From positions 2,054,001-2,118,000 of the forward strand of contig CP099988.1 in NCBI GenBank assembly GCA_024167805.1: 64,000 bases of DNA. Direction: 5' to 3'. Below are positions 20,168 through 28,474 of this stretch, piece by piece; position 1 is the first letter of the stretch, and every line of letters starts with the position of its first letter. A program made the position numbers and the translations under genes. The notes beneath the pieces are model-generated. The model made no database searches. It was given only the letters and a program-made list of their open reading frames with translations, and was not told the origin of the DNA. The stretch is from Methanobacterium sp. ERen5. GTDB lineage: Archaea; Methanobacteriota; Methanobacteria; Methanobacteriales; Methanobacteriaceae.

Positions 20168-20545
20168 TTATATTCCTCCAGCTCCTCCTAAGTTACGTCC
20201 TGTTTGTGCATCTATATCAATTTCACCTGCTGTTTGTCCATTGTAAATTACAGGCACAATATAAACCATTGTTCCGTCTTGATCAACGAGTTTTGGTGTG
20301 CCGGCATATGCACCAGTTTGATTGATGTATCCGCTTGCCTTTTTTTGAGCTTCTGATGAAGATATCATATTATCTGCACTCTGATTGTTGTTGGCACTTG
20401 TATTTCCAACATCAACATTTTTTGCTGTATCTGAACTCGTTGAGTTGTTTGTGGAATTCTTGGAATTTGCAGTACTATTTAAGGCCATTGCCACCCCTAT
20501 AATTGCCACTACAACCACCAAAGTCACAACTATTGCTTTTTTCAT
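20168..20545 (-). CDS. secreted PepSY-like small protein
   Basis: This 125-aa protein has an N-terminal hydrophobic segment (MKKAIVVTLVVVVAIIGVAM), a Ser/Asn-rich linker and a C-terminal ~60-residue PepSY-like domain: SEAQKKASGYI, GTPKLV, VYIVPV, GEIDIDAQTGRNLGGAGG. PepSY domains bind or inhibit peptidases or act as extracellular ligand-binding modules. It sits 20 nt downstream of a transglutaminase-like wall enzyme on the same strand, which fits a role alongside it. GGAGATGA is 5-6 nt before ATG 20545. A paralogue with the same C-terminus is at 23312-23749. Confidence 0.78.
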   Translation of the reverse strand: MKKAIVVTLVVVVAIIGVAMALNSTANSKNSTNNSTSSDTAKNVDVGNTSANNNQSADNMISSSEAQKKASGYINQTGAYAGTPKLVDQDGTMVYIVPVIYNGQTAGEIDIDAQTGRNLGGAGGI

Positions 20546-20565
20546 AGGTTCATCTCCTGTTTACA

Positions 20566-21600
20566 TTAAAATGGCAGTGTTTGGTATATGCCATGTAATG
20601 TGTAGGTAGCTGTGTTCCAATTTTTAACAACTCCTAATGAGTTTTTGTAGCTTGTACCGTCTGCATTGAGCCATTTGCCATTTACGTATAACTGGGCCCA
20701 CACATGCCCGTACCATGTACCACTCGAAAATTTACAAGTTCCATGTAAATATCTCGCTTGAATTCCTGCAGCTCTTGCCAAGGCCACCATAAGGTTTGAA
20801 GTATCACAGCAGTTTCCAGTTCTATTTCTCAATGTTCCAGATGCTCCATACTTACTGTTGTAATAAAATGAGTAGTTGATATGGTCTCTGACCCAGTTGA
20901 ATATTTTAACTGCTGTTTCGTACTGGGATGATGAACCCTTTTTGAGAGATGCTGCCAATGCAGATACTGAACTGGTATCTACCTTGTTGCTTGAGCTTGT
21001 GTTGATCTTGAGTCCTGCTGTTGAAACGTTTTTTTGGAATGTTGTTATTGATATGTTTCTGTTTCCAAATGATAGGTAGTTGGGTAATCTGCCATTTTTC
21101 TTGTAAAATGCTTCAGCCCTTGAAATTCCCTCTTTGATCTGTGCAATTGTCAATCCATTTATCTTTGTAGCTGTTGATGTGTTGATTTTAAGTCCTTGTG
21201 TTGCAATGTTTTTTTGGAATGTTGTTATTGATATGTTTCTGTTTCCAAATGATAGGTAGTTGGGTAATCTGCCGTTTTTCTTGTAGAATGCTTCGGCTCT
21301 AGAGATTCCATCTTTCATCTGGGTTAATGTTAATCCATTAACTTTCACAGGTTCTCCTGCCGCCATGGTACTGTTTATTTTAGATTTGGTTGTTGAGTTT
21401 ACTGCAACCTTAGAAATGGGAGTTGTTGATTTAGAAGTGTCTGTTAATGTTATGTTGGATACTGTGTTGTTATTTCCAACTTTATTAGCTGAAATGCTCC
21501 CATTTGTTTGATTTACAGATGCTGCAGTTGTAGTATTTGCATTTACTACCAAAACTAAAGCAAATAGTAATAGGGCAGAATACAATATTTTTCGCTTAAT
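20566..21600 (-). CDS. secreted transglutaminase-like (C71-type) wall enzyme with two pseudomurein-binding repeats
   Basis: This 344-aa secreted enzyme has a signal peptide, two nearly identical pseudomurein-binding-type repeats (each containing GISRAEAFYKKNGRLPNYLS) and a C-terminal transglutaminase-like domain. The triad is Cys (TGNCCD), His (WYGHVW) and Asp (NADGTS). It is likely a pseudomurein peptide-cutting or remodelling enzyme, by analogy to C71 endoisopeptidases. GGAGGCGGTATAATTAA is shared with the 10401 gene. ATT 21600 lies 7 nt behind GGAGG and gives the charged IKRK n-region; the first standard codon, TTG 21585, is about 22 nt from GGAGG and drops that region. It is probably cotranscribed with the PepSY-like gene. 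Confidence 0.88.
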   Translation of the reverse strand: MKRKILYSALLLFALVLVVNANTTTAASVNQTNGSISANKVGNNNTVSNITLTDTSKSTTPISKVAVNSTTKSKINSTMAAGEPVKVNGLTLTQMKDGISRAEAFYKKNGRLPNYLSFGNRNISITTFQKNIATQGLKINTSTATKINGLTIAQIKEGISRAEAFYKKNGRLPNYLSFGNRNISITTFQKNVSTAGLKINTSSSNKVDTSSVSALAASLKKGSSSQYETAVKIFNWVRDHINYSFYYNSKYGASGTLRNRTGNCCDTSNLMVALARAAGIQARYLHGTCKFSSGTWYGHVWAQLYVNGKWLNADGTSYKNSLGVVKNWNTATYTLHGIYQTLPF

Positions 21601-21675
21601 TATACCGCCTCCGCGTTCAAAATCCTCAAATAAAATATTATCAGAGGTTTTGAATACAAAGTTAGTTATAAATTT

Positions 21676-21687
21676 AAGGTATATAAA
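21676..21687 (-). promoter_or_regulatory. TATA box of the transglutaminase-like/PepSY operon
   Basis: On the minus strand the sequence reads CTTTATATACC, a good archaeal TATA element about 75-85 bases upstream of the ATT start at 21600. It leaves a 5' leader of roughly 50 bases that ends in GGAGGCGGT. Confidence 0.55.
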
Positions 21688-22119
21688 GTTTTCTATTATT
21701 AAAAGGCAAAAAAACTCGGTTAGAGGTCTGTTTTTAATTTAATCCCGTATTTAACGGTTTCGAAAACAGGATTAACAGAATAGTCAGATACATACTGTTT
21801 TTTACAAAAGCTTATTCCTTGAAACTTATTTTTAAAAAAAGTCATTCATGATAGTTGTTTATGGGGAACTTTCCACTCTTGAATTTCTCAAAACTCGCTA
21901 AACATTACTTGTCATATAAAAAATCGTTATTGGTCTTTATGATAAGAATGATAATGTATTAAACTGAGTAGTATGGATTTTAATTGGGAAATACAACAAA
22001 TTAATTTAAAATAGCATTGACTCCTTAGAGTAGATGGGATCTGGATAATTAATTCGATGGGCTAAATATATTGTCAGTAATGAACAACTGACTGTTGTTT
22101 TAAATTTAATTTATCTAGA
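21688..22119. other. intergenic region, nothing recognised
   Basis: AT-rich, about 430 bases, without a gene on either strand that I can support. Confidence 0.3.
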
Positions 22120-22374
22120 TTAAACTGAACAATCATCATGATCGTAGGTGCGAATCAACTTAAACGAAGGAATGTCATCAGATATGAATATAGCTAGATC
22201 TAAAATCTGAGTTAAGGACTTCTTATCTTCAAGGTTTACAAAATCCTTCAAAACAGAATAATCATTGGAATTGATTAAAATAGCGTTAGGAAAACGTGCT
22301 TTAGAATGAAACAATTTTCTTCTCTCTTTGATTGAATCTAAAAGTTTTTTGCCTGCAGTTTTTTCATTTTCCAT
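22120..22374 (-). CDS. hypothetical protein (84 aa)
   Basis: A small charged soluble protein starting MENEKTAGKKLLDSIKERRK, with a central NAILINSNDYSVLKDFV segment and ending HDDCSV. It has no signal peptide or transmembrane helix and no family I recognise. GGAGACG lies just upstream of the ATG at 22374 on the minus strand, which supports translation. It is divergent from the TRAM gene at 22613. Confidence 0.55.
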   Translation of the reverse strand: MENEKTAGKKLLDSIKERRKLFHSKARFPNAILINSNDYSVLKDFVNLEDKKSLTQILDLAIFISDDIPSFKLIRTYDHDDCSV

Positions 22375-22612
22375 ATTTCGTCTCCTTACTGTATATTATG
22401 ATAACAGTTGTTCTTCAATTTTTTTATTTTCCATATTTTCTGAAGATATTCTGGTCTGGTTGATCAATATTCAGATTTTTTTTGTTTCACGAAAATTATC
22501 TTCAAAAAAAACGCTCAAAAATCCCATTACTATATATGCTCTAAAAACCATATTAAATACGTCTATAATTGGCTATCAAGTCTTTATGGACTAAAATTTG
22601 GAAGTGATAAAT

Positions 22613-22834
22613 TTGTTCGGAAATAGCTACGGAAATGATAGAGGAAATGACGCCCCAATTAAAGAAGGCGGAGAATACGATGTTAAAATTGAAGATACCG
22701 GAAGAGATGGCGATGGAATCGCTCGTATCGAAGGATTTGTAGTTTTTGTTGCAGGTGCTAAAGTTGGCGACGAAGTTAAAGTTCGTGTTAACTCAGTAAG
22801 AAGAAACTTTGGATTTGCTGATATCGTAGAATAA
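22613..22834 (+). CDS. TRAM domain protein (small RNA-binding protein)
   Basis: A 73-aa stand-alone TRAM protein, a beta-barrel nucleic-acid-binding fold that acts as an RNA chaperone in methanogens. The core [20 protein letters not shown] and [20 protein letters not shown] is nearly identical to the two copies at 50256 and 50516. Alignment with them puts the start at TTG 22613 (MFGNSYGND), with GGAAGTGAT just upstream; a TTG at 22598 would add five non-homologous residues and overlap the ribosome binding site. It stands apart from the tandem pair and has a different leader and a TTG rather than ATG start, which suggests a lower or different expression level. Confidence 0.9.
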   Translation: MFGNSYGNDRGNDAPIKEGGEYDVKIEDTGRDGDGIARIEGFVVFVAGAKVGDEVKVRVNSVRRNFGFADIVE

Positions 22835-23311
22835 TACTAAAAATTCAAATTGAAGCTTGTTTTTTAGATAAGAATGATGAATTTAATAAAATTTAATCAT
22901 TTTCACTAATAAAGCTTTACTTTGACTTTTTAATCAATATTTTTTTAAAAATTTACCTTTAATTGATTCATAATTAACTTATTTTAGAATTACCTATTTT
23001 ATACAATATACATTTTGTTTCTAAATGGATCATCCTTTTTCTAATTTGAGGTCATGGATATCATGATTTTATCACAAAAACTGTACTTTCCATGTGATTT
23101 AGCAACATTTTTTTATAGAAATCTAATTGGCTGAAGATTCATTTTATGTGGCCTATTAATCAAATCAAAGGTTTTAAACAAGTTATTTTTTTATAATTAA
23201 TCCATTGGAAAATTATATTAGTCATGATGAAGTAGTATGTAATAGGATGAATTTAGCTATTTTAGTAGTGGCAAATTTTTCTAAAAATATTTTGGGGGAG
23301 GTTCAAACAAA
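22835..23311. other. intergenic region, nothing recognised
   Basis: About 480 AT-rich bases without a supportable gene. GGGGGAGG near 23292-23299 is the ribosome binding site of the next gene. Confidence 0.3.
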
Positions 23312-23749
23312 ATGTTTGGTAAGGCAGTTTTATTGTTTACAATGTTTATTGCTTTGTCTGGAGTTCTAATTGTGGCTTTTGCTAGTTCTGATGTTAACAC
23401 TAATAAACAAGTAATCTCGTCACCATGTCTACCAGTATCAAACCAGATTTCTGGTCAAACATATGGCAATAATTTAAACCAATTATCGCCACGTACTGTA
23501 TCAGCATCATCCAATGTGAAAACTAAATCTAAGGGGCATATTATATCAAGATTAACAGCTAAATTATTGGCTAAAAAATTCATAAAACAACCTGGTGCCC
23601 GTCCTGGAACACCTAAACTTGTTAAATACAATAATAAAAGGGTTTATATCGTTCCAGTAATTCAACATAGGATCAAGGTTGGAGAAATAGACATCGATGC
23701 AAAAAATGGCAATAACTTGGGTGGAGCAGGAGGAGCACCTAGTAAATAA
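23312..23749 (+). CDS. secreted PepSY-like small protein (paralogue)
   Basis: A 145-aa secreted protein with an N-terminal signal segment (MFGKAVLLFTMFIALSGVLI), a variable linker and a C-terminal PepSY-like domain: RPGTPKLVKYNNKRVYIVPV, GEIDIDAKNGNNLGGAGG. The domain matches that of the 20168-20545 protein closely, while the linker is unrelated, so the two are paralogues that diverged outside the domain. GGGGGAGG lies 13-20 nt upstream of ATG 23312. It is adjacent and convergent to the C39-like gene. Confidence 0.75.
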   Translation: MFGKAVLLFTMFIALSGVLIVAFASSDVNTNKQVISSPCLPVSNQISGQTYGNNLNQLSPRTVSASSNVKTKSKGHIISRLTAKLLAKKFIKQPGARPGTPKLVKYNNKRVYIVPVIQHRIKVGEIDIDAKNGNNLGGAGGAPSK

Positions 23750-23816
23750 CTACTTTTTTAATTTTGAGGTTTATAAAAAAATAATAGGGGTTGTTTACGG
23801 GACCAAGTATTATGTC

Positions 23817-24572
23817 TTAATTTAGTTTTACAAATAATGGTGGGGATGTGGAACTGCCACCTGTAACAATTATTCCCATGTGGTTGTAAAATGAAGTATT
23901 GACATTTGTGCTGTTGGTACTGTTGGTACTGTTGGTTGTATTTGTGCTGCTGTTTGTGGAGTTTGTTCCATTTTGAAAGGTTGCATGCCACCTATCTAAA
24001 AATTCTTGATTTGGAATATAACCAACGCTTCCAAGGATGGTTGGATCTTCCAAATAAACATTTTGACTGTCAACACCAACAATTACCATATATTCTCCAT
24101 TTTGCTGGGAACTGGTCCAGTTTATGTTTTCTGTTCCGTTAATTCCTGCTTGGATATTCACAATAACTGGTATGCCTTGGTCAACGTAGTTTTGAAGATC
24201 TTCAAGGCTCATATTTTCTTTTATTTCACCTTGGAAACCTAAAGAATCTGCAGCTTCGACTATGTTATTTGGGAAGGTTCCATTTTCAGTGTTGTTAGTT
24301 AGGTTAACTAATTTATCGATCCCAATATTGGTTCCATAATAGGCTAAAACTTCTTGTAATGCTGTGGGGCCAGTTGAGTTGATAGTGGGAGCTAAAAGGT
24401 CAGGTACCTTAAGGATAGTTGTATTATTATGTGAGAGGTTCTGACTGTTCGTTATGTTTGCAATAGAAATATTGTCTGTAGAGTTGATGGTTGATTCTGA
24501 ATAAACACCCAATGGAACAGCTACAATTACAAGTGATAGAACCATTAAAATTAACTTTAATTTCAGATTCAT
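23817..24572 (-). CDS. secreted C39-like papain-fold protein lacking catalytic Cys and His
   Basis: A 251-aa secreted protein with a signal peptide (MNLKLKLILMVLSLVIVAVPLGV). Residues ~70-195 follow the C39/bacteriocin-peptidase pattern: STGPTALQEVLAYYG in place of the usual CGPTALQxVLxYLG, a LEDLQNYVDQGIPVIVNIQ segment, and GEYMVIVGVDSQNVYLEDP in place of GHxVVVxGYD. The Cys is Thr and the His is Glu/Tyr, so it is probably not a peptidase and may bind peptides instead. A low-complexity Asn-Ser-Thr tract lies near residue 205-230. No ribosome binding site is visible before ATG 24572, suggesting a short or absent leader. Confidence 0.78.
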   Translation of the reverse strand: MNLKLKLILMVLSLVIVAVPLGVYSESTINSTDNISIANITNSQNLSHNNTTILKVPDLLAPTINSTGPTALQEVLAYYGTNIGIDKLVNLTNNTENGTFPNNIVEAADSLGFQGEIKENMSLEDLQNYVDQGIPVIVNIQAGINGTENINWTSSQQNGEYMVIVGVDSQNVYLEDPTILGSVGYIPNQEFLDRWHATFQNGTNSTNSSTNTTNSTNSTNSTNVNTSFYNHMGIIVTGGSSTSPPLFVKLN

Positions 24573-24855
24573 AATATAAAATAAGTTTATGCTATTATTT
24601 AATTTTTGGCCAACTAAATGGAAATTTATTGGTACAATATAATTTATTTATTTTTATGACTGGTTGATCTGCTAATTATTTATATGAGCGTTAGATATTT
24701 AACTTAGTTAGTTAATTATTTGTAAAGAATTAAAGTTCCATCAACTAAAATTGAAAATGGATCTTGTAATGGAATAAGTATTTTAAAAAAGCAGTTCATA
24801 TTAAATTTAACAATTGTATAATCTCAATAGAATTTAGATTATTTGGTGATAAAAA
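24573..24855. other. intergenic region between divergent genes
   Basis: No gene is seen in 283 bases. It contains divergent promoters by position, and GGTGATAAAAA before ATG 24856. Confidence 0.3.
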
Positions 24856-25638
24856 ATGAAGTTTTCCACTGTAATTATTGGTGCAGTAGCATTGGTTTTG
24901 GTTTTTTCGTTTGTAATAACCCTATTTGGACCTATCCAACCTCTGGGAAGACTTTCATTTGTTAAACTTGAAAATCCTGATATGTATCCTGGACATCCTC
25001 ATTCTGAACTTCTTGCCAAGTATGCAGAAGAACATAACTCCAAATGTGCTTTGGTTGTTCACTTCGCAGGAAGTTCATCATATTCCAGCTACTTAGAGGA
25101 TGGTGTTAATAGTACGACGGATCCCGACGGTGTTTACATAATAGAAGTTGCCTTTATAGACACACAAGGAGGAGGTTCCACGAGTTTGAACCAGACAAAC
25201 TTCTTTGATTCATTAAAGGTGGCGCTATTTGGTGTTCCTGATGGTAGATACAAGTACATGTCCGATGGTGTTGTGTACAATACTTATGATGATATGATGA
25301 AGCATGTTCAAAAGGTTGCAAAACAACACGGACAAGATGGTCCTATCCCTATGGTATGGCATGGAACAGTACGTACAGACAATCCAGTCATAGCTCCAGG
25401 ATGTGGTTTTCCACTTTACTTCCAAATATTAACAAAAACCTACGGAATAATCCCTGCTTATATTTACTGTATCACAGGACTAATATTTCCGTATCTAGAA
25501 AGTCCATATACAAATTATGAACTTTTACATGCCTCTGAACTCCAGTACTACTACAATAATGGATATATTAACATAGATTATGTTAAGAGTGGTGTAAATA
25601 CTGCTAAATATTATGGTGGAACCTCTAGTTACGATTAG
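24856..25638 (+). CDS. hypothetical membrane-anchored extracellular protein
   Basis: A 260-aa protein with one N-terminal transmembrane or signal segment (STVIIGAVALVLVFSFVITLF) and an extracellular domain rich in Tyr, His and Gly. Motifs such as NPDMYPGHPHSE, MVWHGTVRTDNPVIAPGCG and TNYELLHASELQYYY look structured, but I do not recognise the family. No catalytic pattern is clear. GGTGATAAAAA precedes ATG 24856. It stands between the C39-like and repeat-protein genes, so a surface role is inferred only from the leader and neighbours. Confidence 0.65.
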   Translation: MKFSTVIIGAVALVLVFSFVITLFGPIQPLGRLSFVKLENPDMYPGHPHSELLAKYAEEHNSKCALVVHFAGSSSYSSYLEDGVNSTTDPDGVYIIEVAFIDTQGGGSTSLNQTNFFDSLKVALFGVPDGRYKYMSDGVVYNTYDDMMKHVQKVAKQHGQDGPIPMVWHGTVRTDNPVIAPGCGFPLYFQILTKTYGIIPAYIYCITGLIFPYLESPYTNYELLHASELQYYYNNGYINIDYVKSGVNTAKYYGGTSSYD

Positions 25639-25803
25639 ATTAGAAAGGTATTCCATCAACCTCTTTTTTTCTTCTTTTAATGTTATTAATCACTTAATTA
25701 ATCATCGAATTAGAACGATCTGCAACTCAATTATTAAATCGATTATAACGGCTTTATTTTAAAAAATATGAATTATTAAGCGTTTTTATTGGTAAAAACT
25801 CAC

Positions 25804-25818
25804 CCAAATATATATAAA
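25804..25818 (+). promoter_or_regulatory. TATA box of the DDSG-repeat surface protein gene
   Basis: CCAAATATATATAAACG around 25803-25819 is a strong BRE/TATA combination. Transcription would start near 25840, leaving a leader of about 50 bases with GGGAGG at 25874-25879 before the TTG start. Confidence 0.6.
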
Positions 25819-25888
25819 CGATTGGGGCGGTAAATAGTGTTTGCGGAAAAAAATTAAAGGTTTGGAGTGAAAAGGGAGGTAAATTATT

Positions 25889-27412
25889 TTGAAGGGGAAA
25901 CAAATATTCAAAATTTTGGGGGTATTAATTACTCTACTGGTATGCGTATCAGGGAGTTATGCAACAAACCCAAACGAAGTAAATACTGCAGATAACGTAA
26001 ATTTACAACAAGCAGATCAAACAACCACAGACCTAGGATACATAGCTGATGATTCTGGTGCTGATGATTCTGGTGCTGATGATTCTGGTGCTGATGATTC
26101 TGGTGCTGATGATTCTGGTGCTGATGATTCTGGTGCTGATGATTCTGGTGCTGATGATTCTGGTGCTGATGATTCTGGTGCTGATGATTCTGGTGTAGAT
26201 GATTCTGGTGCTGATGATTCTGGTGTAGATGATTCTGGTGTAGATGATTCTGGTGTAGATGATTCTGGTGTAGATGATTCTGGTGTAGATGATTCTGGTG
26301 CTGATGATTCTGGTGCTGATGATTCTGGTGCTGATGATTCTGGTGTAGATGATTCTGGTGTAGATGATTCTGGTGTAGATGATTCTGGTGCTGATGATTC
26401 TGGTGTAGATGATTCTGGTGCTGATGATTCTGGTGCTGATGATTCTGGTGTAGATGATTCTGGTGTAGATGATTCTGGTGTAGATGATTCTGGTGTAGAT
26501 GATTCTGGTGTAGATGATTCTGGTGTAGATGATTCTGGTGCTGATGATTCTGGTGCTGATGATTCTGGTGTAGATGATTCTGGTGCTGATGATTCTGGTG
26601 TAGATGATTCTGGTGTAGATGATTCTGGTGTAGATGATTCTGGTGTAGATGATTCTGGTGCTGATGATTCTGGTGCTGATGATTCTGGTGTAGATGATTC
26701 TGGTGCTGATGATTCTGGTGCTGATGATTCTGGTGTAGATGATTCTGGTGCTGATGATTCTGGTGTAGATGATTCTGGTGCTGATGATTCTGGTGTAGAT
26801 GATTCTTATATATTAGACCCTGTTTACGAACCATTAGATGGTGTATCCAGAGCTATGACTCTAGAAAAATTCACAACAGATGACCTAACAACTGATGATT
26901 CCAATGCCGACGATTCCGGGTCTGACGATACAAACCCAACTGATATCTATTACACACTAGCAACATCTGAATTAGCAGATGGAAACACACCATTAGCAGA
27001 TGGATCAGACGACTCTGGTGCAGATGACTCTGACAGCGGTTCTGACGTTGGATATGGATCTGGTGATAATGGAATTGATGATGGATCATCCGATGACAAT
27101 GGATCTGGTGATAATGGAATTGATGATGGATCATCCGATGATAATGGATCTGGTGATAATGGAATTGATGATGGATCATCCGATGATAATGGAACAGTTG
27201 AGTACACATATACAGATGATAATGGAGTTTCATATGTTTATTATAAAAATGGATCTGGATATGCAACTGCTAGCGGTAACAGTCCAAAGAACACCACATT
27301 AAACAAAACAAACTCAATTCCAATGCAACACACTGGATTACCTATTTTACCGGCACTTTTAGGAGTGCTCAGTTTAGTAGGTGGATTTGTTATCAACAAA
27401 AAAAGATCGTAA
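25889..27412 (+). CDS. secreted Asp-Asp-Ser-Gly repeat surface protein with C-terminal anchor
   Basis: A 507-aa protein with a signal peptide (MKGKQIFKILGVLITLLVCV), 50 tandem DDSGA/DDSGV pentapeptides (about residues 54-303), a spacer, and three SGDNGIDDGSSDDNG repeats. A C-terminal hydrophobic helix (PALLGVLSLVGGFVI) ends in NKKRS, with TGLPILP just before it. The tail looks like an anchor, possibly sortase-like processed. The acidic repeat region would carry a very high negative charge and could bind cations, extend from the wall or act as a flexible stalk. TTG 25889 follows GGGAGG by 9 nt. Confidence 0.85.
   Translation: MKGKQIFKILGVLITLLVCVSGSYATNPNEVNTADNVNLQQADQTTTDLGYIADDSGADDSGADDSGADDSGADDSGADDSGADDSGADDSGADDSGADDSGVDDSGADDSGVDDSGVDDSGVDDSGVDDSGVDDSGADDSGADDSGADDSGVDDSGVDDSGVDDSGADDSGVDDSGADDSGADDSGVDDSGVDDSGVDDSGVDDSGVDDSGVDDSGADDSGADDSGVDDSGADDSGVDDSGVDDSGVDDSGVDDSGADDSGADDSGVDDSGADDSGADDSGVDDSGADDSGVDDSGADDSGVDDSYILDPVYEPLDGVSRAMTLEKFTTDDLTTDDSNADDSGSDDTNPTDIYYTLATSELADGNTPLADGSDDSGADDSDSGSDVGYGSGDNGIDDGSSDDNGSGDNGIDDGSSDDNGSGDNGIDDGSSDDNGTVEYTYTDDNGVSYVYYKNGSGYATASGNSPKNTTLNKTNSIPMQHTGLPILPALLGVLSLVGGFVINKKRS
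26048..26797 (+). repeat. 15-bp tandem repeat, 50 copies, two variants
   Basis: The unit GATGATTCTGGTGCT (DDSGA) or GATGATTCTGGTGTA (DDSGV) is repeated exactly 50 times without any other base change that I could find. My count is 25 units of each variant. The first nine units are all A. From unit 24, three successive blocks of eight units (120 bp) each begin V-A-A-V, which implies duplication of a larger unit. It is in frame with the surface protein. Confidence 0.95.
27056..27190 (+). repeat. 45-bp tandem repeat, three copies
   Basis: Three copies at 27056-27100, 27101-27145 and 27146-27190 encode SGDNGIDDGSSDDNG-type units of the surface protein. The copies differ at very few positions (for example GACAAT versus GATAAT), so the duplication is recent. 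Confidence 0.92.
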
Positions 27413-27717
27413 AGGATCTTCTTTTTACTTATTTTTTTAAACCACATTTTTGACATTAATTTTGGTAAAACTCGAATTATAACAGGATTTGACTGATTAT
27501 TTTATATTTTCATTCCCGTAAAAAAATTTTAATATCGGTATTAACATATTATTGATTGTAAAGTTTAGATCTAAGTTGTGACATGTAAATGTCATGAGGT
27601 GCATGGTTAAATTCGGGATAAATTTGTATATCCTAAGTAAATTGAATTTCATGGATTAACATGAACCATTTTTAGAAAATAGGGGCTCAAAACTAAAATA
27701 TTAGGAGGATTTAATCT
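27413..27717. other. intergenic region upstream of the DUF308 protein, with a small inverted repeat
   Basis: No gene is seen. TGACATGTAAATGTCA at 27577-27592 is a perfect inverted repeat (six-base arms) and could be a regulatory site. TTGTATATCC near 27625 is TATA-like. GGAGG at 27703-27707 precedes ATG 27718. Confidence 0.4.
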
Positions 27718-28233
27718 ATGGCAAAGGAAGGCAATGTACTTTTAGGTATTTTAGCAATTATATTAGGTATTTTAGTGATAATATTCCCATTAATCAGTGT
27801 TTTCACTGTAAGCTTAATAGCAGGTATTGGAATATTGTTTTTAGGAATATGGTTACTTATCCAGAGTTTTGGAGTTTGGGCTTCAAACAAAGGAGTCAGT
27901 ATATCATATTTAATTCTTGGAATTTTAGCAATTATAGTAGGTATTGGTCTGTTTGGTAATGTTTTAGCATTCAGTTTCCTTGTAAGCTTAGCACTTTACA
28001 TAGCAGGATTCTTCTTGTTAATATCAGGATTCCTATCATTGTTCTCTAAAGAAGGAACTGCTGGTAAAGGATCCGGTGTTTTAGGTATAATACTCGGTAT
28101 CCTTTACATGATACTAGCAGCTTATGCATGGAACCCAATATATCTTGCACTTCTAATAGGAATTTGGTTAATCATTGATGGTGTAGCATTATTTTTTGTC
28201 AATCCAATGGAAGTGGCAGAAGCACAAAACTAA
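27718..28233 (+). CDS. DUF308/HdeD-family membrane protein
   Basis: A 171-aa integral membrane protein with about six transmembrane helices, arranged as three internal repeats of a paired-helix unit: GILAIILGILVIIFPL, LILGILAIIVGIGLF and LGIILGILYMILAAYAW. This pattern is typical of the HdeD/DUF308 family, linked with acid stress in bacteria but of unknown role in methanogens. The C-terminus is short and soluble (NPMEVAEAQN). ATG 27718 has GGAGG 10-14 nt upstream. Confidence 0.85.
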   Translation: MAKEGNVLLGILAIILGILVIIFPLISVFTVSLIAGIGILFLGIWLLIQSFGVWASNKGVSISYLILGILAIIVGIGLFGNVLAFSFLVSLALYIAGFFLLISGFLSLFSKEGTAGKGSGVLGIILGILYMILAAYAWNPIYLALLIGIWLIIDGVALFFVNPMEVAEAQN

Positions 28234-28474
28234 GATTTTTTTAGCCCCTATTTTTTATTCAAACTTTACCTTTTTTTATCAATAAATTTTTGTCCATGGA
28301 TCTAACAGATTCAAGTAACCAATCGAATATTTGGATGCGTTTACATGGATACTGCCGATGGTTTTGATGAGGTTTTAAAAACAGTATTATACTTCCCTCA
28401 GACATGCTTTTAGTTTGGTTATATAAATCAATATTCCAAAATGGTGCCTAAAAAAGCTATTTTAATTAAATAAT

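Noticed and set aside
26048..26797. Regular repeats considered as a CRISPR array
   Set aside because: Units are contiguous 15-mers without spacers and in frame inside a secreted protein gene.
25929..26834. A 301-codon open frame on the minus strand encoding HQNHLHQN-type repeats
   Set aside because: It is only the antisense reading of the 15-bp DDSG array. It has no ribosome binding site and depends on the repeat having no stops.
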